Of a DNA stretch of 64,000 nucleotides, positions 9,486 to 18,563 are shown one piece after another. The translations under genes and the position numbers were made by a program. The stretch's first letter is position 1; each line of letters opens with the position of its first letter. The stretch is taken from NCBI RefSeq assembly GCF_023284065.1, contig NZ_JAKIKP010000004.1, positions 1 through 64,000 on the forward strand, given 5' to 3'. This stretch comes from Shewanella gaetbuli (lineage in GTDB: Bacteria; Pseudomonadota; Gammaproteobacteria; Enterobacterales; Shewanellaceae). A model generated the notes under the pieces. That model was not told where the DNA came from. It ran no database searches and was given only the letters and a program-made list of their open reading frames with translations.

Positions 9486-12455
9486 TTAAAACTTAGCGCG
9501 TACACCAACAGTGTAACGGCGATCTGCTTCACTGTAGTTCCAAGTTGAACCTAATTCAGTGGTATATTCGATTGGCTCGCCAGTTAAGTTTACCGCATTA
9601 GCGACAACGGTGAAGTGGTCATTAATGTCCCAGCTAGCTGAAAAATCAAATTGGCCACGTGCTTCACGGTAACTATTACCTACTGTTGGGTCGTAATTAT
9701 CTGCAGTTGGGTCATTTTGGTTAAAGACGTTATACCCTAATGCACCGACTGTTTGAACACGTTTTACCGTTTGTTCATGTAAATAACGGTCACGCCAGTT
9801 GTAGGCTAGACGGAATTGGAAATCATCATTTTCCCAATAAACTTGTCCATTAGCTGTATGGTTAGAAATACCCAGTAATGGATTACCATCTGGTTGGCTA
9901 CTGTCAGCATAAGTGTAGTTAGTGTTAACGCCAAAGCCAGACCATAAACCAGGTAAGAAAGTAAATTGTTGTTGGTAAGCAAGTTCTAAACCTGTTACTT
10001 CACCACTACCACCGTTTACATCAGTGTCGATAACAATACCTGTACGACCAGCCGCTTTTTCAGCTTCAACATAAGCTAAACCTTGAGCTTCAGTTGCATT
10101 GACTATATTGCCTTGGCTAACGCCTGCAGTATCAAGTAAACAAATGTTGTTCCACTGGGTCGTGTTTTGACCATTAACAGTATCTGAATCAGCAAGACAG
10201 CTACTATCTGTTTGAGTAAATGAACCCACATCTTTATAGAAGATAGCCGCTGACACTAATCCACCTTCACTGAGGTAATGCTCAAAAGATAAGTCATATT
10301 GAGTGACACGGTATGGTTCTAATTGGTATGAACCTTGGGTCCCTGTAACTAATGAGTTATCAATAGATAGAGCAGGGCTTAGTTCATCAAAATCAGCACG
10401 ACGCATCACTTTAGCGGCAGCAAAACGTAATAATGAATCGTCTGCTAAGTTATAGGTAACGTTTAAACTCGGTAAGAAATCTGCGTAGTCATTTTTACCC
10501 GTGGTAAGTACTTTATTGCCATCGCTATCTACTGAGTCTACAACGCTCGATTCTAAATCTGTTTCAACATAACGACCACCTACAACTGCGGTTAAGTCTT
10601 CAAAATCGAGGTGGAACTGAGCATAAATTGCACGAGTTTTCTCGTTAATGACTTTATAAGCGCCATTATCTTCTACCATGTTATCTGCTAATGAACCGTT
10701 CATAGCATAAGAGGTATTTTGCAACATTTGTTGTACTAACAAATAAGTGGCATCAGCATCTTTAAGACGTTCAGCGTCATATACATGGTAGTTCAATAAA
10801 TCATTTTGACCCGCAATACCTGTTTGGTTAAATGAGTTATTAAGGTTAACCGTAGTGAAGCTATCGCTAATAATAGGGTTGTCAATCCAAGTTGGGCTGT
10901 ACAATCCATTAGAATCAGTTGCCTTTTTGTAAGCATCTTTAAGGGTATTACCATTTGGTTTTAAGTCAAAACGGTTGGCAGTGTAGTCACGGTCAGTGAT
11001 GCGGATACCTGCTTTGACGGCTGAAATAAAATCAACACCAATATCATGAATTTTGAAGTCAAAACGGAACGCTTGTTCTTCATTTTCAGTGTCTAACGTT
11101 TTATGGTAAAACTCACGGAATACTAAATTATCAGGATTAGTCAGTAATTCAGTATCGGCATAAACATGCGATGGAATACCATCACCACCGATAGTTGTAG
11201 ACGTCGTTTTATGAGTGACTAAATCTAAAGTAGGGTCTGTACGCTCGATAGGGCGTAAATTAAATTCAGAGGCCGTTTGACGATCTTCAGATTTAGATAG
11301 TGAGTATTCTGCAGAAATTTCAATGTTATCATTGATGTTCCACTCACCACCTAATGCGTGTGAGAATGACTCTGAAGTGGTGAAGTCACTCCAAGTCTTT
11401 GGAATAACAAATACACCTTCTAAATCATAGTTTCTGATTTGACCATTGCCGTCATAGTAAGAATCACTTCTTGGTACAACACTACCACCAACGTCCAAAA
11501 TAGAATACGCCGCTTGGCCACCGTCTAAGCTTGTGGCATTCATATCTAGATAGATATTTGCGTCAGTATCTTCTGGTTCCCATTGCAGCGAGATACCATA
11601 AGCGGTTCGTTCACGTTGTTCAGTTTTTTGTTCAACGGTGTTTTCTGTGGTGCGAATATATTTACCATTAGGGCCGTTTGAAACGTCAACAACGCCATCA
11701 CCGTCAAGGTCAATATTGTCTTCTAAGGTCACCTTATTAAAAAATTCGTCACGACGGATCTCTCGGTCTATATACGAGAAATTTAACGCCGCGCCAAATG
11801 TACCTGCGCTACCTAAGTCCCAGTTATCACCCATTGCTGCGGTGAATTTAGGTGCAATGTTTTCAGTTTTATCAGCATATTCACCATCTAAAGTAATGGC
11901 AACTAATGGCTCAGAAAGTTCAAGTGGACGAACCGTTTGCATATTAACAGTACCACCAAGTGCACCCTCAATCATTTCAGGTGTGGGTGATTTAATCACT
12001 TCAACGGTTTTTAAGAAACTAGAAGGGAAGTCATCTAAACTAATACCGCTTCGGCCAGGGCCCGCAGTAGAGCGACCGTTTAATAGAATAAGGTTTTCAG
12101 TTACACCCCGAATTGTAACCGATTCACCAACACCAAAATCAGATTCAATAGAAACACCGGTAATGCGTTGCAACGCTTCTGCAATGTTATCATCAGGTAA
12201 CTTACCAATGTCTTCAGCAACAATCGCATCTACAATACGGCTGTCTGTACGCTTGTGTAAGTTGGCGGCTTTTAAGCTACCAAAAATACCTTTTACAGCG
12301 ATAACTTCTATGTCGTCTGTATTAGGTTCAACTTCTTCCTCTGCTGCATAAGCTGGCATGGTTAGCATAGCGGTTAATGCTGCCCCAAATAATGTCAGAT
12401 TATTTGCTTTGTATTTTGTGCCACTAAACATAGCACTAATTTTATTTAGCTTCAT
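9486..12455 (-). CDS. TonB-dependent outer-membrane receptor, carbohydrate type
   Basis: 989 residues from the chosen start. Order: signal peptide (MKLNKISAMF to AYAAEEE), a TonB-box-like DDIEVIAVKG, plug domain (KLPDDNIAEALQRITGVSIE, then VTIRGV), and a 22-strand barrel ending in aromatic YTVGVRAKF. The plug pattern is that of the Xanthomonas/Caulobacter-type receptors often used for oligosaccharides. A longer frame begins at a TTG at 12488, but the ATG at 12455 has GGGGGA four bases upstream and gives a clean signal peptide, so I use it. Promoter and operator-like palindromes precede it. It probably imports an oligosaccharide served by the reductase and GntR regulator; the substrate is inferred. 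Confidence 0.92.
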   Translation of the reverse strand: MKLNKISAMFSGTKYKANNLTLFGAALTAMLTMPAYAAEEEVEPNTDDIEVIAVKGIFGSLKAANLHKRTDSRIVDAIVAEDIGKLPDDNIAEALQRITGVSIESDFGVGESVTIRGVTENLILLNGRSTAGPGRSGISLDDFPSSFLKTVEVIKSPTPEMIEGALGGTVNMQTVRPLELSEPLVAITLDGEYADKTENIAPKFTAAMGDNWDLGSAGTFGAALNFSYIDREIRRDEFFNKVTLEDNIDLDGDGVVDVSNGPNGKYIRTTENTVEQKTEQRERTAYGISLQWEPEDTDANIYLDMNATSLDGGQAAYSILDVGGSVVPRSDSYYDGNGQIRNYDLEGVFVIPKTWSDFTTSESFSHALGGEWNINDNIEISAEYSLSKSEDRQTASEFNLRPIERTDPTLDLVTHKTTSTTIGGDGIPSHVYADTELLTNPDNLVFREFYHKTLDTENEEQAFRFDFKIHDIGVDFISAVKAGIRITDRDYTANRFDLKPNGNTLKDAYKKATDSNGLYSPTWIDNPIISDSFTTVNLNNSFNQTGIAGQNDLLNYHVYDAERLKDADATYLLVQQMLQNTSYAMNGSLADNMVEDNGAYKVINEKTRAIYAQFHLDFEDLTAVVGGRYVETDLESSVVDSVDSDGNKVLTTGKNDYADFLPSLNVTYNLADDSLLRFAAAKVMRRADFDELSPALSIDNSLVTGTQGSYQLEPYRVTQYDLSFEHYLSEGGLVSAAIFYKDVGSFTQTDSSCLADSDTVNGQNTTQWNNICLLDTAGVSQGNIVNATEAQGLAYVEAEKAAGRTGIVIDTDVNGGSGEVTGLELAYQQQFTFLPGLWSGFGVNTNYTYADSSQPDGNPLLGISNHTANGQVYWENDDFQFRLAYNWRDRYLHEQTVKRVQTVGALGYNVFNQNDPTADNYDPTVGNSYREARGQFDFSASWDINDHFTVVANAVNLTGEPIEYTTELGSTWNYSEADRRYTVGVRAKF

Positions 12456-12475
12456 AAATCCCCCAAACGGATTTT

Positions 12476-12488
12476 TTGGTAATACCAA
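12476..12488. promoter_or_regulatory. Perfect 13-bp operator palindrome TTGGTA-A-TACCAA
   Basis: A perfect inverted repeat around one central base, about 20 bp upstream of the receptor start codon and just downstream of the predicted promoter. A repressor bound here would block transcription. The half-site TTGGTA resembles the E. coli UxuR/ExuR operator. Confidence 0.7.
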
Positions 12489-12515
12489 TTGTTGTTATTT
12501 TGTCCTGCTGCAATA

Positions 12516-12544
12516 TTTATAGTTTATATCTAATCACCTTGCAA
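12516..12544 (-). promoter_or_regulatory. Predicted sigma-70 promoter of the TonB receptor gene
   Basis: On the minus strand, TTGCAA (12539-12544) and TATAAA (12516-12521) are separated by 17 bp. The expected start is near 12509, which puts the 12476-12488 palindrome at about +21 to +33. Confidence 0.5.
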
Positions 12545-12552
12545 CATGTAAT

Positions 12553-12582
12553 TACCAAATGGGCAACATTGTCATACCAAAT
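12553..12582. repeat. Direct repeat TACCAAAT, 22-bp period
   Basis: TACCAAAT occurs at 12553-12560 and 12575-12582. Each contains the operator half-site TACCAA, and the 22-bp period is about two helical turns. It lies directly upstream of the predicted receptor promoter, suggesting further regulator contacts. Confidence 0.4.
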
Positions 12583-12760
12583 GTGTCAACTTGATACGAG
12601 CCTAATCGCTATTTATTGGATTCTTATGACAAACTATGGCAATAAAAATAAACGGAAAGGCTACTAAGGGCTTGAAACGGTGATTGTTAAGTGATTGTTT
12701 TTAGCTGGGTAAAATTGATATCGCGGACACCAACTTGCAAAGTCGGAATGGTTTTGTTGC

Positions 12761-12798
12761 TTTGGTATTACAATTTGATTTTAAATTGTAATACCAAA
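12761..12798. promoter_or_regulatory. 16-bp perfect inverted repeat made of two operator-like sites
   Basis: The arms TTTGGTATTACAATTT (12761-12776) and AAATTGTAATACCAAA (12783-12798) are perfect complements with a 6-nt spacer. Each arm matches TTGGTA-N-TACCAA at 11 of 13 positions, and the site centres are about 23 bp apart. It lies about 306 bp upstream of the receptor start and 73 bp after the SDR stop. It could also fold as a hairpin, but its motif content favours protein binding. Confidence 0.5.
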
Positions 12799-12871
12799 TA
12801 AATTATTTTTTGTGTGGTATGAGTGAATTTAATAAAAACAAGGTGGTTTGATTGGCTATGTTTGCATGGAA

Positions 12872-13618
12872 TTAGCTCATTTTTCTAAGCGTACTGATTG
12901 GCGCAATTCGAATGATCCATTGTAAAAGTGCCCAAGGGTAAGTGGGTACATATACATTAGCTTGTTCTTTATTAATCGCTTTAACTAAAGCCTTGCAGCC
13001 CGTGGTTAAGTCAACTATGAACGGCGCATTTTTTACCGACTTGTTGATATCTGTCCGAATAAAGCCAGGATGAACACAGGTGACTTTGATAGGTGTATGC
13101 ATGACATCAATACGAATACCCTCTGATAATGAGGTTATCGCGGCTTTCGTGGCGGCATAAACTGTCATTGCTCTTCTAAAACCTCTTAATGCACTTATCG
13201 ATGACATAGTGACTAAGTGGCCAGAATTTTGTTGTCTAAAAATTGTCATAGCGGCTTCACATTGCGCTAAAGCGGCAATAAAGTTAGTTTCTGCTGTTTG
13301 TAAATTTGCATTAAATAAACCGGTACCAATTGACGCGCCTTTGCCCATTCCGGCATTAACGATTATTCTATCAATTTGTTGCATGTCTTTTTGACACTGT
13401 TCAAAAACACGAAATACGGCTTGATGATCATTAACATCAAGTTGATAAACATAAACATCAATATTGGGATTTAACGATAGCAGCTGTTCTTTTAGTGCGA
13501 TTAAGTTTTCAAGCCGCCTTGCACACAGTGCCAAATTATGGCCTTTTTTTGCAAACTCTGTTGCCATGCCTAAACCCAATCCTGAACTTGCACCTGTTAT
13601 AAGAATATTTTTACGCAT
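12872..13618 (-). CDS. Short-chain dehydrogenase/reductase
   Basis: A 248-residue classical SDR. It has TGASSGLG at residues 8-15 for NAD(P) binding, the NAG motif at about 90, the catalytic Ser in SSIS at about 140, and YAATK as the Tyr-x3-Lys pair at about 155. The basic RR after beta-2 (CARRLE) favours NADPH. The C-terminal region is hydrophobic (PWALLQWIIRIAPIS), suggesting membrane association. It lies in the same direction as the TonB receptor but 400 bp away with an operator region between. Substrate is unknown. Confidence 0.88.
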   Translation of the reverse strand: MRKNILITGASSGLGLGMATEFAKKGHNLALCARRLENLIALKEQLLSLNPNIDVYVYQLDVNDHQAVFRVFEQCQKDMQQIDRIIVNAGMGKGASIGTGLFNANLQTAETNFIAALAQCEAAMTIFRQQNSGHLVTMSSISALRGFRRAMTVYAATKAAITSLSEGIRIDVMHTPIKVTCVHPGFIRTDINKSVKNAPFIVDLTTGCKALVKAINKEQANVYVPTYPWALLQWIIRIAPISTLRKMS

Positions 13619-13854
13619 GATGTCTGTTCCATTATTATTTTTAGCCTACAATAACTCATATTAGCCGGCGGTTTTAAAATTGATTTTTTACTCATTTGTC
13701 GATATTCAATATCATAAATTGTTCAACAACTTAGCAGATAGTTCTTCAACTGTGATAGCACTTTTGTCAGAGCATTATGAAATCTGTATTTTTATTAGTC
13801 TTTCTTGTTAAGTTAATGCACCTGAGTTAACGCTAACGGTAATAAGGGGTATGT

Positions 13855-14982
13855 GTGTTTGACCATCTAAAGGATATTCGTCAGTCTAAGTTCACAAATT
13901 GGCGCTATGCTCATTATCAGATATATCAAATCATGTTGCCATATAGCCCATTTTTATTGTCGGTTATACCCGTGTATCTTTTGTTTATCATTGCTGATAT
14001 TGACCATTTACAACAAGGTTTAGCCACGGTTATTGCTATTCGGCTAATGTTGTCTATTAGTGCGGTCGTTATGTTAGTGGTGTTGATAAAATATAAACCT
14101 AAATATTTAGCAATGGGTGAGATGATACTGGTTTTAGGGGTGTATTTTTCGTTAATTTATATTGGTGACTTAGCCATCTCGCAAGGAGACTATTACTATC
14201 AATCTGGTGGTATTTTGGTGTTTTTCTATTTAGCTGCATTATCTAGAATGCCTTTTATAATCAGTTCTATTATGGCCACCATAATGATTGTCGCTTATTC
14301 CGTGGTCCTATTTCCTGCTAAATATCAATTTAATGCTGCTGCTGAAATAGATGCGCTTAGTATTCATTTAGCATTGTATTTAGTAACGATAATGGCATGT
14401 TTACGCCGAGACACTGAAACTTATCGAAGTTATGTACAGTACCGAAAAATACGTAACCAACAATTAGCTCTCAAAAAGAACCAAACCATTCTTTCAATAC
14501 AAAACCAAACTGATAGCCTAACGGGTGTTAAAAACCGCCTATATTTAAGTGGTACCGTTTTTCATCAAATCAATAGCCAAACACAGTGTGCAGTATTGAT
14601 GCTTGATATCGATAATTTTAAAAGTATTAATGACACTTATGGTCACCCTGTAGGAGATAAGGTGATTAAGGCTGTTGCCTCAGTACTCAAACATGTTTGT
14701 GCTAATGAGAATGGTGTTGCTGTGCGTTACGGGGGCGAGGAGTTTGTGGTAGTACTATTTGAATATAGTCTTGATGACGCTCAACGGGTAGCAGAGGATA
14801 TTAGAGCTCAAGTTGAAAAGTGGTTGTTTGCACCTGAACAATTCAAAGTAACAATATCAATAGGAATTGCAGTAAAGCAGTTAACTGATACTCAACATTA
14901 TCAACTCATTGAACAAGCTGATGCAGCCCTCTATCAAGCTAAGAAAGCAGGTAAAAACCAAGTTTGTCATTATCAAAGATGA
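13855..14982 (+). CDS. Membrane-bound diguanylate cyclase (GGDEF)
   Basis: A 375-residue protein with about six transmembrane helices in residues 22-185, a short linker, and a GGDEF domain at about 215-370. The active loop is RYGGEEF, so c-di-GMP synthesis is expected. The inhibitory RxxD site that normally precedes it reads NENG, so product feedback is probably absent. The start is GTG at 13855, chosen because AAGGGG sits five bases upstream and no in-frame ATG fits. It is a stand-alone gene, divergent from the SDR. The sensed signal through the membrane region is unknown. Confidence 0.9.
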   Translation: MFDHLKDIRQSKFTNWRYAHYQIYQIMLPYSPFLLSVIPVYLLFIIADIDHLQQGLATVIAIRLMLSISAVVMLVVLIKYKPKYLAMGEMILVLGVYFSLIYIGDLAISQGDYYYQSGGILVFFYLAALSRMPFIISSIMATIMIVAYSVVLFPAKYQFNAAAEIDALSIHLALYLVTIMACLRRDTETYRSYVQYRKIRNQQLALKKNQTILSIQNQTDSLTGVKNRLYLSGTVFHQINSQTQCAVLMLDIDNFKSINDTYGHPVGDKVIKAVASVLKHVCANENGVAVRYGGEEFVVVLFEYSLDDAQRVAEDIRAQVEKWLFAPEQFKVTISIGIAVKQLTDTQHYQLIEQADAALYQAKKAGKNQVCHYQR

Positions 14983-15209
14983 TGTTGTTAGTTAGTTAAA
15001 ATACTCCTTTAGTAATAGCCTAAGTTAATGAATAATCCAGATTATTTGACAAATCGTCTGCGGTGGACGAGATTTAATAATGAAGTAAGTTAACGGTAAA
15101 TCATTTTAAAGTCGGCTTAGCTTGTGCCGATACAAATCATATTAACAACCCTTAATCTAGCAATATCAGTCACTATTTAGCATAGAAAGCAATTGCACCT
15201 GGAGATGTC

Positions 15210-16856
15210 ATGAATTCCATTAATCAGTTTTTACGCAAAGTGAGTATTTCTAAGCGCTTGATTTTTATGTTAATCATCAGCTTGATTGCGACGATTTTGT
15301 TGTTTATTTTTGCTTTGACACGTATTGATCAAATTTTAATATCAGAAAAAGAAGCCAAGCTGAATGCGTTAATTGATGTGGCTGAAACGGTCGTAGACCA
15401 ATACTATCAACGCAGTGTTCAAGGTGAGTTTGATGAAGAAACCGCTAAATTATTGGCTAAGCAAGCCTTAGATCATTTGCGTTATTCAGGTAATGAGTAT
15501 TACTTCACCATTAACACTCAAGGTGAAATGATTCAACATGCGTTTGCAAAAAAGTTAATCAATACCAGTGTCTTATCAATGAAAGACCCCGAGGGCGTGC
15601 AATTATTCAAATTGATGATTGACCGAACCCAAAATGCGGATACTGCTCGAGTCGATTATATGTGGAATAAGCCCGATGAGTCAGAACCCAGCCCTAAAAT
15701 GTCAGTTGTAAAGCGTTATAAACAATGGAATTGGCTGATGGGTACCGGAGTTTATGTTGACGATATTATTGCTCAAAAGTGGCAATTTGTGTTGAGTTAC
15801 TGTTTATTATTAGTGCTTATTTGGTTGCCGGTATCCATTTTATTATGGATCATTATTCGAAGTGTGGCGATCCCTATGCGAAACACTATTTCAGCGTTTG
15901 AAAATATCGCCAAAGGTGAGGGTGATTTAACTTTGCGTTTAGATGAGAGCGGCAACGATGAGCTCTCTGAAATCGCTCAGCAGTTTAATGTGTTTACCTC
16001 TAAAATCCAAAATGTAATTGCTTCAGTGTCTAATTCTATTCATCACAGTATTGAATTAGCCAGTGGCATGTCGGAGATTGCTGAAAAAGCCAATGCGGTT
16101 TCGACCCAAGTTCAAATGGAAACTGAAAATGTCGCCACCGCCATTAATGAAATGTCGATGACAGCATCAGAAGTGGCATCCAATGCGCAATTAGCCGCAC
16201 AAGGTGCTCATGATGCCGACAGTGAGGCTGATAAAACCGCCGCAGTAGTCGACAATGCGATGGGAAAAATTAATCAGTTATCTGCTGAGCTAAATAACAC
16301 CGAAGAAGTGGTTAAAGGGCTTCAAATAAGCTCGTCAAAAATTGGTCAAATATTAGATGTTATTGTCGGCATTGCAGAGCAAACCAACTTATTAGCATTA
16401 AATGCGGCCATTGAGGCGGCACGGGCGGGTGAAGCGGGTAGAGGTTTTGCGGTTGTGGCTGATGAAGTTCGCACTTTAGCTAGTCGAACCCAAGAATCCA
16501 CTCAAGAGATTAACAGCATTATTGATGCCATTAGAGCCGCAATCGACAGTGTGAATACTTCTGTTGAAAAAGCTAAACAGAAATCCAATGAAACGGTAGA
16601 TGAAACCGGACAAGTGGTTGGGGCGCTGACTGCGATCAAATCATCTATTGCGCAAATTTCTGAAATGAATCTACAAATAGCATCGGCGACAGAAGAGCAA
16701 AGTGCAGTGATCAGTGAGTTGAATATGAATATTACCCGTATTAATGATATGTCGGTAGAAAACAAACAGTACAACGAAAGTGTTAATAGTAGCAGTAGCC
16801 AAATTGAACAAGGTTCAGGGAAGTTATCGCAACTTGTATCACATTTTAAAATATAA
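15210..16856 (+). CDS. Methyl-accepting chemotaxis protein with single Cache sensor
   Basis: 548 residues. TM1 is at about 18-38; a periplasmic single-Cache domain spans about 40-190, with the typical GNEYYFTIN and [10 protein letters not shown] motifs. TM2 is at about 195-218, followed by HAMP, then the cytoplasmic signalling hairpin with [20 protein letters not shown] at about 391-410. The sequence ends in SHFKI with no NWETF-type pentapeptide for CheR. sCache receptors of this type commonly bind short carboxylates, so lactate, propionate or similar ligands would fit the neighbouring genes, but that is speculation. CTGGAG provides the ribosome site. Confidence 0.95.
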   Translation: MNSINQFLRKVSISKRLIFMLIISLIATILLFIFALTRIDQILISEKEAKLNALIDVAETVVDQYYQRSVQGEFDEETAKLLAKQALDHLRYSGNEYYFTINTQGEMIQHAFAKKLINTSVLSMKDPEGVQLFKLMIDRTQNADTARVDYMWNKPDESEPSPKMSVVKRYKQWNWLMGTGVYVDDIIAQKWQFVLSYCLLLVLIWLPVSILLWIIIRSVAIPMRNTISAFENIAKGEGDLTLRLDESGNDELSEIAQQFNVFTSKIQNVIASVSNSIHHSIELASGMSEIAEKANAVSTQVQMETENVATAINEMSMTASEVASNAQLAAQGAHDADSEADKTAAVVDNAMGKINQLSAELNNTEEVVKGLQISSSKIGQILDVIVGIAEQTNLLALNAAIEAARAGEAGRGFAVVADEVRTLASRTQESTQEINSIIDAIRAAIDSVNTSVEKAKQKSNETVDETGQVVGALTAIKSSIAQISEMNLQIASATEEQSAVISELNMNITRINDMSVENKQYNESVNSSSSQIEQGSGKLSQLVSHFKI

Positions 16857-17024
16857 CCTGCGTTAGCTTAGGTCGTTTTAGCCTACAATCTTAGTGATTT
16901 TGCAGCGTGTAGCCAATGTCAGCAAAGGATGTGCTAGCATCTACTTGTTGCAACGTAATAAACCTCAAATTGAATGATGTCTGTTTGAAGTTCATTATTG
17001 ATATAACAAGAGAGCGTAAGCCTG

Positions 17025-17918
17025 ATGACCTCCAAAGATTCCTGCGATTTACAACTTATCCATTTATTTGTTCACCTTGTTCGCGCCGGAGGTTTTACTC
17101 AGGTAAGTCAATCACAAGGTATACCTGTTGCGACGGTAAGCCGCAAAATTACCAAACTTGAAGCAAGCATGAATACCCAGTTAATTATGCGCAGCACGAG
17201 AAAACTGAGGTTAACCGAAGAAGGCGCTGTTCTATTTGGGAAATACCATCCACTTATTGAACAGTTTGATCAGTTAAATTCTGACGAAGTCACCATTCCT
17301 CAGGGGACGTTACGTATTGCTACACCAGTATCGATAAGCTCAATGATACTAATGAAAAGCTTTAATGCGTTTTCTAAACGTTATCCGCAAATTAAACTTC
17401 ATATTAGCCAGAATAATCAAACTATTGATTTAATTGATGAAGGGGTTGATGTTGCTATAGTAGGGGGCGCGCAGCCGGATTCTTCATGGGTGTCACAATC
17501 ATTAGGTGTGTTGAAATATGGCCTATTTGCTTCAACTAATTATATTAACAATGCCCCCGAGTTAGTGCATCCAAAACAATTACATGACCACCAGCTCATC
17601 AAAGTATGGCCATTATTTAACTGGACATTAAAACAGGGTGCTGAAGAATATTATTATGAAGGGGATGCCAAAATTACCTTGGGTGATATTCACGGGGCGG
17701 TAAACGCGTGTGTCGATGATGGTGGAATTATGTATGGGCCACAATTATTTGTGCAACCACAATTAGAACGTGGTGACTTAGTGCCGGTACTTCCTGAATG
17801 GCAGGGTGAAAATAGACGAATATGTATTTTATATCATCAACGAAAACAGCACCCAATCAAGGTGCAGTTATTCATTGATTTTATGCTTAATGAGGCCAAA
17901 GATATTTTTACTCAGTAA
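17025..17918 (+). CDS. LysR-family transcriptional regulator
   Basis: A 297-residue LysR protein. The winged helix is at residues 5-65 (VRAGGFTQVSQSQGIPVATV, then SRKITKLEASMNTQLIMRSTR) and the effector domain at about 90-290. It is convergent with lldG, so it is not obviously the lactate regulator. No operator half-sites (T-N11-A) were confidently identified. Target genes are unknown; an effect on its own promoter is usual for the family. Confidence 0.9.
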   Translation: MTSKDSCDLQLIHLFVHLVRAGGFTQVSQSQGIPVATVSRKITKLEASMNTQLIMRSTRKLRLTEEGAVLFGKYHPLIEQFDQLNSDEVTIPQGTLRIATPVSISSMILMKSFNAFSKRYPQIKLHISQNNQTIDLIDEGVDVAIVGGAQPDSSWVSQSLGVLKYGLFASTNYINNAPELVHPKQLHDHQLIKVWPLFNWTLKQGAEEYYYEGDAKITLGDIHGAVNACVDDGGIMYGPQLFVQPQLERGDLVPVLPEWQGENRRICILYHQRKQHPIKVQLFIDFMLNEAKDIFTQ

Positions 17919-17954
17919 ATAAATTTAGCCTCATTAAGTGACATTATTTGGAGG

Positions 17955-18563
17955 TTAAACCAAATAGATGGTTAAGGTACACGCTCCGTGAGCACCTACC
18001 ACTAACGCTTGCTCAATATCAGCAGTTTTACTGGGACCTGATATAAATACGCCAAAATCATCATTGGCTAATGACATTAATTCAGGCGCTTGATGCATTG
18101 TGGCAATGATGTTTTGTTTATCTAGGACGATGATCAGGTTTTCACAGATAAAAGGTAATGCCCGATGTGCTTGAGTGTCATGACGATTAAGCATTTGGGT
18201 GTTTATCCACACCGCGCCATTTTCAGCAACACCGAATTTAGCCGGCAAAATAGCATAATCGATGTGCTGTAATTCATGAGGGCTGTCGGGCATTTGTTGG
18301 TTGCCAGATACCCCTTCGACTAAAGACAGCACTTGGTTATTATTAGCCATCAAATCGTTAATATGCTGTTCAATAATGATCGCTTGTTCGCCAGTGGCAT
18401 CCACTAAATTACCCGCTACAGTTGTGACACTTTCACCGAATCGAGCCAATAGGGTATTAGTATCAGTCGCTGGGGATTTAAATGCACTTAAATCAGCTTG
18501 AGGCATCTCGATATCGATTGAAGATTGGGCTAATGCTTGTAATATTTGTTCACGACTCGACAT
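17955..18563 (-). CDS. lldG: L-lactate dehydrogenase complex subunit LldG (LutC family)
   Basis: A 202-residue LUD-domain protein, third gene of lldEFG. Its start overlaps the lldF stop by one base (TAATG), indicating translational coupling. Conserved LutC features are visible: AENGAVWINT at about 115-124, the ALPFICENLIIV stretch, and a FGVFISGPSKTADIEQALVVG C-terminal motif. With LldE and LldF it forms the non-flavin L-lactate dehydrogenase described in Shewanella (LldEFG) and Bacillus (LutABC), which oxidises L-lactate to pyruvate at the cytoplasmic face of the membrane. Confidence 0.93.
   Translation of the reverse strand: MSSREQILQALAQSSIDIEMPQADLSAFKSPATDTNTLLARFGESVTTVAGNLVDATGEQAIIIEQHINDLMANNNQVLSLVEGVSGNQQMPDSPHELQHIDYAILPAKFGVAENGAVWINTQMLNRHDTQAHRALPFICENLIIVLDKQNIIATMHQAPELMSLANDDFGVFISGPSKTADIEQALVVGAHGACTLTIYLV

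Noticed and set aside
11638..12351. 237-residue plus-strand frame opposite the TonB receptor
   Set aside because: It is antisense to a strongly conserved gene, low in complexity and shows no domain; a mirror-frame artefact.
9486..12488. Longer start (TTG at 12488) for the TonB receptor
   Set aside because: It lies inside the perfect operator palindrome and has no ribosome site; the ATG at 12455 follows GGGGGA and starts a normal signal peptide.
12761..12798. Interpretation of the inverted repeat as the SDR terminator
   Set aside because: It lies 73 bp past the stop and has AT-rich arms without a long T run, while each arm matches the operator; kept as regulatory, though a dual role is not excluded.
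16916..17161. Short frame overlapping the LysR gene start
   Set aside because: The LysR frame has a clear HTH; this one is a shadow with no family.
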